A stretch of DNA of 64,000 nucleotides. Origin: Euryodendron excelsum. Lineage: Eukaryota > Streptophyta > Magnoliopsida > Ericales > Pentaphylacaceae. The position numbers and the translations under genes are program-made. Positions 56,686 to 64,000 of this stretch are shown here, piece after piece; within the stretch, counting starts at the first letter, position 1, and every line of letters starts with the position of its first letter. Under the pieces are notes generated by a model. The model searched no databases and had not been told where the DNA came from. It worked only from the letters and a program-made list of their open reading frames with translations. Where the stretch lies: positions 41,491,001 to 41,555,000 of the forward strand of contig CM065387.1 in the NCBI GenBank assembly GCA_033060915.1, in the 5' to 3' direction.

Positions 56686-56690
56686 GAGAG
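56660..56690 (+). repeat. ACAG microsatellite
   Basis: (GACA)n followed by (GA)n within 'gagagagacagacagacag'. An open frame reads it as Arg/Gln/Thr/Asp repeats by chance. Confidence 0.9.
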
Positions 56691-56894
56691 AATGTGAAAA
56701 AGTGTACTGAGTTACCCATGCTTCTTAGCTAATCAGTTTGATTGCAACCATTACTTCTAAATGATGGGAACACATATATGTTGTATACTTGCATATATGC
56801 CTCAACTCTTCATTACCAATAAAAGCTGAGGTGGTGTGCTACTTTGATCTCTCTCTAAAAATCCTTTTTTATAGGGGAATGGCCAGGGTACCGA

Positions 56895-57185
56895 ACTAGC
56901 TAGTGACTCCTTTTGGCATGGCCTTACCCTTGCTTGGGAGCTTGGGTACCAGCGGATAGTCCTAGAAACCTACGCTCAAGATGCTTTAAATCTCATCAAT
57001 TCTCTGACTCCCTTTCATCCGCAGTAGATAGTCTTATGGTTCAAATTCGTCAGCTCATTTGTCATCCATGGCATTGTGATCTTGTGTTTGGTTGGCGAGA
57101 AAGTGTTGGTCAACCTCGTGGGTTGGGGCAAGTGGGGGCAGTTTTTCCCACTGAACTTGTGAAATTGCAGTCTTTTTCTGTATTT
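56895..57185 (+). pseudogene. RNase H-like fragment of a LINE or related gene
   Basis: In the first frame: DSFWHGLTLAWELGYQRIVL then ETYAQDALNLINSLTPFHP. After a one-base shift: VDSLMVQIRQLICHPWHCDL, VFGWRESVGQPRGLGQ. The order (helix with LAWELG, then xxETDs-AL-LI, then RQLL..PW..DLV) fits the plant RVT_3 RNase H-like domain (PF13456), where the last part normally reads REaN..AD.LA. Catalytic Asp after ET is Tyr here. It is a lone fragment. Confidence 0.65.
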
Positions 57186-58074
57186 GTTTGACTATAGATT
57201 GCAAAATGCACCGTCAAACAAATTATATATCATATACATAAAATATATCAAGATACTTTACAGTTAGGGTTGGGCACAGCTATGAATGGATTAAGCTCGC
57301 CCAAAATTGTATTTGACCCTGGCTTTTTGGCTGATGTCAGTTGATCCAAAAATCAACCCAAATATAATGAGAGAATTTCAGGCTTGTCCGGCTAGTTCTC
57401 ATTATATATATAAGAAAATATTTTTTTTATTAAAAAATACCTTTCCATAGTCTTTCTCAAAAGTGACATTATTTTTTCTATTATATATTTAATCATTTCA
57501 TGTGTTTTCTTGACATTGTTTTCTTTATCATTTTATGCGTTTTCTTGACGTAATAATAATAAGATTCCAGTTCCTTTGTCATTTTACATTGACATTGTTT
57601 TCCTTTGTATTTATTATGCATTTTAAAATTTTACTTATTTATCATGTACATGTTTTCATTAACATAATAATATAGTGTTCCACTTCCTTTCTCATTTAAG
57701 CATTTTCTTGCAGATATTCTTTCGTGACTTTTTCGGGTGATTGCCACACCAACACTGCAACACCGAATTCAAATATTTTTTTGTTTCTAACCGGTGTTCA
57801 GATCAGCTTGCACACACTTCTACTAATCCTGGAGCCAGTGCAGTCTTTCTGTTTCACACAAACCAGGTTATTATTAAACCAAAGATCCTGGAGATAGCTA
57901 CAAGGAGTTGACAACATCTAAGAAGTTTTGTTCAACCATTTGCCTTTTGTGTCTCATTCTCGCTCTTGTTATTTATGTTAGTCCACATCATCACCTGATA
58001 ATTACAAAAACATGTGAAAATGAAAGTTGTCTTATCGGTAGGTCTTTTATTTATTACTAATTAAGATGTGAACC
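57186..58074. other. Non-coding stretch with diverged short repeats
   Basis: At 57490-57720 'tttcttgaca(ttg/taa)', 'ttttcctttgt' and 'cattttat' recur at 50-75 bp intervals. No gene seen. Confidence 0.5.
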
Positions 58075-58240
58075 AATAACCCCAAGGGATTGGCCTAGTA
58101 GTTAAGGCTTGGGGCGTGGGGGTTTGCTCCCTCTAAGGTCTTAACTTCGAAATCTTTTCGGTGCTATCAACTCTTTGGGACTATCTCTAAGTGATTACAT
58201 CCTAAAAAGTGTAATTTTAAGTCCCTAAATAGTTGTTGCT
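58075..58240 (+). mobile_element. SINE 2 (tRNA-derived), probable
   Basis: Box A-like TGGCCTAGTAGTTAAGG (58091-58107) and box B-like remnant TTCGAAATC (58146-58154). 'ggggcgtgggggtttgctccc' lies between. Right edge not fixed. Confidence 0.65.
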
Positions 58241-58261
58241 AGTCCAATTAAGTTGTATATA

Positions 58262-59630
58262 TATATCCTATTTTAGCATAATAAATATCTTAATGAGTAA
58301 TTGTGGGTTTTGTGTAGGAAAACGGGCAAAAATTGGAGCAAAAAGGCCAAGTTATGCAGTTACCGTACGTACGGTAGGAGACACCGTACGTACGGTGGTC
58401 CAACCGTACGCACGCTCCAGTTCCAGACCCAAACTTCAGAGGAGGGTATTTTGCGTAAGCTTCACCGTACGTACGGTGGTCCAACCGTACGTATGGTAGG
58501 TCTCACGTACGTACGCCTGCACTACCAGGAACAAACTTCAAAGAGGGCAAATCAGCGTAGCCTCTACCGTACATACGGTATGTTAACCATACGTACAGTA
58601 CCGGCCTTGACTGCGCAAATTTTGCTGCAATATCACTTAAAAGAGGACGCAATTTTTGTATCTATCAGGAGATATAGCTTAGATTTTCTGTTAGGATTAG
58701 ATATAGAGAGAGAAAGTGGGTTAGATATAGTTTTCCTTGTATTTTCTCGCATTTTATTACATTTTCTTTGTACCCAAACACTAGTTTTTCCATCAATTAA
58801 TGAGAAATCTTCAATTCTTCATGCTTTCTTCCATGGAATCAAGTAGCTAAATATCTCTTGGATGTAATTGTGGAAATCTACCAAGGATTTGCATGGGCTT
58901 CATTGGAGGTATATGAATTGCAATGAATTATCCTATCTTTTCTCTAATTCTTGCTTCAATTGAGTTGTAGACACATAGAACACTTAGATTCATAATCTAG
59001 GTTGGTAATTGCTATGCACAATCTTCTAATTGGTATAGGAATTGCACAATTGAGGATTTGATTCTAAGACTCTTACAATGAACCAACAATCTACACTCAA
59101 TTGGACTTGAATTCAAGTGTTTATGGTCTAAATCCTCCGGGTTAAGGCTCCATGGAGTGAACCTTGGCTTGAGTTAAATAAGACTCCATTGAAGACCTTG
59201 TAGAAATTTGGTAGATTGAAGCAATTGCATCCAAGCCCTTCATTAATTGTTACAAATTTAGTATAATTGTTTTCAATTTCAATCCTAATTAGTTTAGTTT
59301 AACAAATCACAACCTATCACCATTCAATGATTTTTGGTCTTATTTTTAGAATAGTTTCCATTTGCTAGGTAATTCACTAATTCATCCCATTTGTTGGTTG
59401 TTCCGACTTGTGTCACGCCTATATTTGGCTCAATCCTGTGGGAAAACACTACCGGTACTAACCGGTTTTTACTTCGATCGACACCCGTACTCTTGTGGGG
59501 AAAGCTCAAGTTCAATTGCACATTTGAGAGTGATTCACTAAGGCCTTTGGCCTAGTAAGTACCGGTTTGTGCGGGATGGGGGGACTACACAGGTCTTGGC
59601 ATTAGTCGATGATCGCTCCAGAAATGTGCT
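58262..59630 (+). mobile_element. Non-coding retroelement-like repeat with a palindrome array
   Basis: Contains the array at 58362-58600, then 'ttgtacccaaacactagtttttcc' text, and near the right end 'ctgtgggaaaacactaccgg' and 'cttcgatcgacacccgtact'. That last wording I associate with LTR-element leader regions in dicots. No coding match. Class not assigned; it directly adjoins repeat Y copy 2. Confidence 0.45.
58362..58600 (+). repeat. Palindrome array, word ACCGTACGTACGGT
   Basis: The 14-bp perfect palindrome ACCGTACGTACGGT occurs at 58362-58375, 58383-58396 and 58464-58477. One-to-two-base variants lie at 58483-58496, 58566-58579 and 58586-58599, and partial ones at about 58402 and 58502. 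Neighbours are 19-21 bp apart and the clusters repeat every 102 bp (58362, 58464, 58566). Between clusters 'ccaga/gga.c.aaacttca.agagg' recurs, so the whole is a 102-bp tandem repeat of nearly three units. Confidence 0.95.
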
Positions 59631-59634
59631 GAAT

Positions 59635-60890
59635 TAACACGTAAATGTACAGTTGTGATATTGTAGTAATAAAACTCGGTGAAGTCCGAGGTCGATCCAT
59701 GGGAAGATAGATTGATGAATAGAAAATCGCATTCTGCACTCACAAAAACAACTTCAAAAAGAGAAAATAAAAATCTAATTTTGTTTGGAAAGGTTGACTA
59801 ACTTACAACCAAGTGAAAATAAGGACTTTATAAATTAAAAGAGATTTTGGCCAAGAATGATTCAATTGCCCGAAAGATCGACAATTTTCCAAGGTATTTT
59901 TAACTCAACCCAACGTCTATGAATGAGCCGTTGAATCAGAAGATTTAGCAATTAAAACCAATTTAGAAGCCTAATCAACTTCGTTCGATGCTTTTAGAAA
60001 ATAGATTCAAAGCGTTCATATCAGAGATCTAAGCAATATTCATACGAAACCAACATTGTGCATGAATATTAAAAAAATATGATCATAAACCCTTGGTTTC
60101 GTTAAGTATTAGATAGAACAAGAAAACTCACTTGAACACCTTGATAAATCATTGGTTTCCGTTCAATCCTCACATCCCTTGCCAAGAAGGGAAGTTAGCT
60201 ACCCATCATCATAATGAAAATTGCGAGTTTTATTGAGAAATGAATAATCGTTTACAAATAGAATTAAAGAAAACTGAAAAAAAAAAACGTAGAAAATACT
60301 CTCAGAACTCTATCCTAAACTCATAGTAACCCTTTATAATTAGGGTTTTTCCCTATATGTAGCTTACAAGGAAACCTATTTGAAATAGGAAATTTTTAAG
60401 CCTAGCCACAGTGGACCATCTGGACGCCCTTGGAGGGGTCCGTCTAAACAGGCAAAGTTGTACACAGGTTGTTCGGATGCCCTTGGGGGTTGTCCGAACA
60501 AACAGATTCAAGGCACGGGCCGACTGGATGGCTCCCAAGGGTGTTCGGATGGGCAGATTCGCTGCACTGAATTGTCACTTAATTTTGATCATATTTGAGG
60601 CCGATTCACAAAATTTCAATGAAATACAAAATTACAGATCTTGAAGTCTTCTGTTCAATGTCGGAAGAATCACCTCAATCCGATATTGAATTAAGAAGTT
60701 ATGTCCAAATTACTGATGTAGTGTCAAATTCCCATCTCCGGATTTTCAACTCTATTCATCGCAAACCGTACAGTATATACAAATAGCTAAATTAAAACTC
60801 ATAAATACATAACTAATGCTAAAACAACTATCTTATGTGCTTCATAATCCACTAATTAGTGAGTTAAGGTTACACTTTTATAGTGTAATC
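59635..60890 (+). mobile_element. Non-coding repeat Y, copy 2
   Basis: Opening 'acgtaaatgtac..ttgtgatattgtagtaataaaactcgg..gaggtcgatcc' matches 6966-7030. It ends with hairpin TTACACT/AGTGTAA at 60870-60888. Non-coding. Contains its own array of inverted words (60418-60560). Confidence 0.65.
60418..60560 (+). repeat. Inverted-word array, TTCGGATG/TGTCCGAA type
   Basis: Three units about 51-53 bp apart start near 60418 ('tctggacgcccttgg'), 60472 ('ttcggatgcccttgg') and 60523 ('actggatggctcccaagg'). Each has an inverted partner about 20 bp on ('gtccgtct', 'tgtccgaaca', 'gttcggat'). Confidence 0.75.
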
Positions 60891-60997
60891 AATCGAAGTG
60901 TATGCAAGCTTGGTTGAACACCTGGTTAGCAAAAAAAAGAAAAAGGATATGAACCAGTGATACTTAGATGAAGAAAAAGGAGGCACAATAAGACAAT

Positions 60998-61070
60998 GAG
61001 TAATGCTATATAACCAGAAGATTCATATCGAATTTGTCACGTGTGGTTGAATGACCTGCATTCACTTTTA
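60998..61070 (+). repeat. MITE-like family Z fragment
   Basis: 'gagtaatgctatataacca' and 'gcattcacttttaaac' match other family Z copies. Confidence 0.4.
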
Positions 61071-61082
61071 AACAAAGGAAAA

Positions 61083-61247
61083 TGCTAACATATGCCTGTA
61101 GGGCATATTATAAGCATGTGTTGTATGGTTCTACAAAAGATTGAAAATTGTGTTTTCAGTGTTGAAAGTTGTAAAAACACAATTTTCAACACTTAATACT
61201 ACTAAACAAAGTTTGTTTAAAATGTGCCTTTAGAGTACATGTTAGCA
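61083..61247 (+). mobile_element. MITE with inverted ends and internal hairpin, 165 bp
   Basis: The ends TGCTAACATATGCCTGTAGG (61083) and, on the other strand, TGCTAACATGTACTCTAAAG (61247) are inverted repeats with a few differences. Inside, GAAAATTGTGTTTT pairs with AAAACACAATTTTC. Target duplication not clear. Confidence 0.8.
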
Positions 61248-62489
61248 AGACCCTTAAACAAAATACCCCTTATGATGGCTATTAATAACAATAATGACGT
61301 TGTCACATTATGTATAAGTTTTCTAGAAGAAGAGCATTTTGCTAAGAAGATAGAGGATCTAGATTCGGCAACACCAACATCAAGCCACCGAACCCTTTAT
61401 TATAATTTCTGATCAATCCTATTGAAGAACTAGTTTAGTTCTCGTTGAAGCACTAGTTTTGTGATATAGTGACCTCCTTTTTTGTATACCATATAAATAT
61501 ATACTATATATATAGATATCATGGATACATATACATCTTTATGGAAAACACATGGAATCTGAAAGTGAAAAATTAGAAAAATTAACCCTAAAAAGTAATG
61601 ATGATGAACAAAAAGAGTTTTGAGATGTGACTTAAATAAACTGTCTCAATAAACTATCATTTCCCCTGCACATGAATTTTATGAGCAATTGTTTGATTTC
61701 TTCGTTGGTTCTATTACATCTATTGTTTTTGGTTTTGTAGATTTGAATGAGTGAGTATGCTTAAAAAAAAAAAAAAAAAGAGAAACTTAGTTATGAGTGA
61801 GAAACACTTATAATTAAAGGTTCTATTTCAATCCAAGTGGGTACGATACCCATAAATTTACCTTTGAAATTTTTTTTGAGCATAATGTAAGTCGTTAGAA
61901 CATACATCTTTTCAATTTCTTTATCAAATGAAAAATGCTTTTTATCAGTGATTTTTATTTCACTATTTTGTGTCACCCCGAACACTGTGTTTGGATCCTA
62001 GATATATTGAGGGAAATGAAAAGAAAAGAAAATGAGATTCCAAATTTCATGCTCTTGTTTGGTGAGATTGGAAAAAATAAGAAAGAAATGAATAAGTTAT
62101 TAATTAGGTTTCCTCACTCATTTCTCTTTTATTTATTTTATTCATCACTTTCTCTTACAATCAAACAACAAGTGTAATTTCATTTCCCATCCCTTTTCCT
62201 TTTTCTCAATAAATTTAGGATCCAAACAAAGCATAAGTAAGTATTGTTGTAATTTGTTTGTTGTAAGGAAAATTCGAGGAGGATAACATCCTAGCATGTA
62301 AGCTATGATTAAAAAATGAAGAAGAAAATCGGGTGACCCATAACACTCCTCTTATTAAAACACTTCAGAAGTCCAACAGCCCCCCATCAATCTTTTGTTG
62401 ATGACTTTGCAATAAATGAAGGCCCCCTAGAAGTGGTGTAAAACTTGACCCCTAGAAGTGGTGTAAAACTTTTGAATAATGCTATATAC
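61248..62489. other. AT-rich non-coding stretch
   Basis: No gene seen; A-run at 61761-61778. Confidence 0.5.
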
Positions 62490-62640
62490 GACTAAAAACA
62501 TTATACATAATTTTTATATAAAATGATGTGGCTAAACTAGGCCTTTCATTTTGAAATAAAACACCCATAGTGATGGCTTTTGGTTGAGTTTTCTATATAA
62601 CTCTTTGGTAAGGTTAGAATTTTCCACCATTATCTGTAAC
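62490..62640 (+). repeat. MITE-like family Z copy
   Basis: 'taatgctatatacgac', 'atataaaatgatgtggc', 'cattttgaaataaaacacccatagtgatggctttt' as in 42058-42238. Another fragment follows at about 62812-62930. Confidence 0.55.
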
Positions 62641-62699
62641 CAACAGTTATAGTTCTAATGGTTTTTGTGATTGATTATACGTTTAATTTCTACAAAGTT

Positions 62700-63124
62700 A
62701 CAAACAAACAATATGCAAACGCATGTTTAATTTCGCGGAAGGCCCATTTCTAGGGCCCTTTCCTTGTACTTCCACAACATATTATATAACTAGTATTTTT
62801 TTTTACATGATATATAGGAAATACTATTCGTCTAAAAATTTGTACAGAAAATTCTATCAAAATGATGTGGCAATAGTATTTTTGTATTTAAAAGTCACTA
62901 TGTTGAGTGTTTTGTTTTTAAACGAATGACTCTGTATATATATATATATATATATAAGGATTATATATGAAGAGTTTGTCCGTATGAAGAAATAAATTTG
63001 AGAATGTCCCCATAATGCTGGTTGTAATCGAAAATATGTTACTCCTTAAAACTCTCTAGCATATTTTTGGTAGTGAGAAATCATACAATGTTAATAATTA
63101 AATACTGATAATTGATTTTGCAGC
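62700..63124 (+). other. Upstream region of the second CNL copy
   Basis: Parallels 30360-30913 ('catgtttaatttcgcggaaggcccattt', 'agcatatttttggtagtgagaaatcatacaa', acceptor 'gattttgcag' at 63115-63124). A TA microsatellite lies at 62934-62956. Confidence 0.65.
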
Positions 63125-64000
63125 ATTTCAATCGTTGCTGGGAGTGCTATCTCAACTGGATATACCTGTGTCAAAGATTGGTACGGTTGTTTTAAGCCAC
63201 TTAGAGTATGTGACTGAATTGGACGAGAATCATGAGGTGCTCAATTATGAGTTGATGTATTTTTATGGATTGAAAAGCGATGTAGAGAACCAAATAGACG
63301 GAAGGGAGAGTCCGATGGAGATGACATATCAATGCAGAAATTTGCTTGAAAATGTGAGAAAAACAGAATCGGAAATTCAAAATCTTCAAACAGAACACCA
63401 AAATGTCGACAAGTTTCTGTGTGGTCTGTGCCCTTTCTTGAAGCTCCGAAAGCTTGGCAAACATATCGTGGAGACAACAGAAAAAGTCGAGAGGGAAACG
63501 AAGGAAATGAAATAACTAGCACGAGACAAAAACGGGATGACTCTGAGGGGACCAAAAGAACTAATGCAATATGGAAAAGTAATGCCTGAGTGGAGACCAG
63601 AACCTCAGTAATGCAGTATGCTGACAACAATGTTGAGTTGAAATCACTCAGTCAGGATGTCCAAAATCTACTGGAGCTCCTTGGAGATGAAACCGTGAAG
63701 AGGATTGGCATTTGGGGAAGAGAAGGATAGGAAAAACGATTCTTTTGAAGAGGCTATTTGTTGAAGCCAGCAAAAATGGTAGGTTTGGCATTGTTATTTT
63801 GGCAGTATCTTGCAGAGTGGATAGCTTAACAAAGGTACAAGAATATGGTTTGAGGCAGTTAAACATAACACTTAAGTACTGCAAATGACATTGACAGTAA
63901 GGAGCAAGTTGGGACTGTAATTTCTGAAAAACTATAGAAGACGAAATATTTAGTCCTTCTTGATGACGTTTCTTAATTCGGAGATTAATCTGGATGAAGC
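63125..64000 (+). pseudogene. Second CNL resistance gene start, runs off the window
   Basis: After the splice-acceptor-like TTTTGCAG, SIVAGSAISTGYTCVKDWYG CFKPL is read; a frame change near 63200 leads to VTELDENHEVLNYELMYFYG, LKSDVENQIDGRESP and the marker LCGLCPFLKLRKLGKHIVET (63415-63475). A stop at 63513 ends that part. The linker LKSLSQDVQNLLELLGDETV leads to KRIGIWGREG, then a missing base, then IGKTILLKRLFVEASKNGRF GIVILAV: the P-loop, with its frame broken between REG and IGKT (63715-63735). Walker B is KYLVLLDDVS (63943-63972), followed by a stop. The end of the window reads SEINLDEA, as in part 2 of the other copy. At least five lesions make it a pseudogene unless this is an assembly error. 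Confidence 0.85.

Noticed and set aside
58091..58154. Functional tRNA gene
   Set aside because: Only box A/B remnants are present; no cloverleaf or anticodon stem can be formed, so it is called a SINE.
58233..58846. Open frames across the palindrome array (Arg/Thr/Tyr repeats such as YRTYG)
   Set aside because: The repeated residues come from the palindromic DNA word and both strands give similar frames; no protein family is evident.
63201..63630. Minus-strand frames opposite the second CNL copy
   Set aside because: Shadows of the coiled-coil coding strand.

Overview
The window looks like nuclear DNA of a flowering plant, probably a eudicot. It carries plant-type LINEs, Ty1/copia and Ty3/gypsy (Tat-type) retrotransposons, a MuDR-type transposon, tRNA-derived SINEs, MITEs and two copies of a coiled-coil NB-ARC (CNL) resistance-gene start. 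I see no bacterial features, no rRNA and no convincing tRNA gene. Nearly every coding stretch is broken by stops or frameshifts, and most of the sequence is nested mobile elements.

Layout. 1-4183: right part of a very long non-coding LTR (family X), inserted into a LINE. 4184-8692: that LINE (+), itself interrupted by a non-coding repeat (6957-8433). 10815-13605: a second LINE (-). 13630-16577: a truncated family X LTR (-), which cuts into a copia integrase. 16578-19275: copia gag-pol remnant (-). 21043-27733: an older TIR-like element split by a complete solo family X LTR (21355-25943, target duplication GTAAG). 28732-29233: a short relative of that older element.

30360-48110 is one CNL pseudogene blown apart. 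The coiled-coil part (30.9-31.4 kb) is followed by a full 9.9 kb Tat gypsy element (31733-41649). Then comes a piece of NB-ARC (42.4 kb), then a 5.2 kb MuDR-like element with a 10-bp target duplication (42630-47870), and the NB-ARC GLPL region resumes exactly at its far edge. The gypsy element also holds an antisense gene between pol and its 3' LTR. 48.6-56.7 kb holds non-coding units duplicated two to three times, a SINE, a third LINE (52905-54655) and candidate minus-strand exons of a gene I do not recognise. 58-61 kb holds two repeat elements with arrays of short palindromes. 62.7-64 kb is a second CNL start, paralogous to the one at 30.4 kb and running off the window.

The most unusual signal is a set of palindrome arrays (8.1, 48.4, 58.4 and 60.4 kb). 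Each array uses a different 13-14 bp word, but words sit about 20 bp apart within larger units of about 51-52 or 101-104 bp. Other points of note are homopolymers of 87 G, 79 G, 38 C and 24 G, an eight-copy repeat of exactly 64 bp inside the gypsy element, and decay of the gypsy reading frames mostly through TAG stops. Coordinates of insertions with target duplications are firm to the base; edges of degenerate repeats are approximate.
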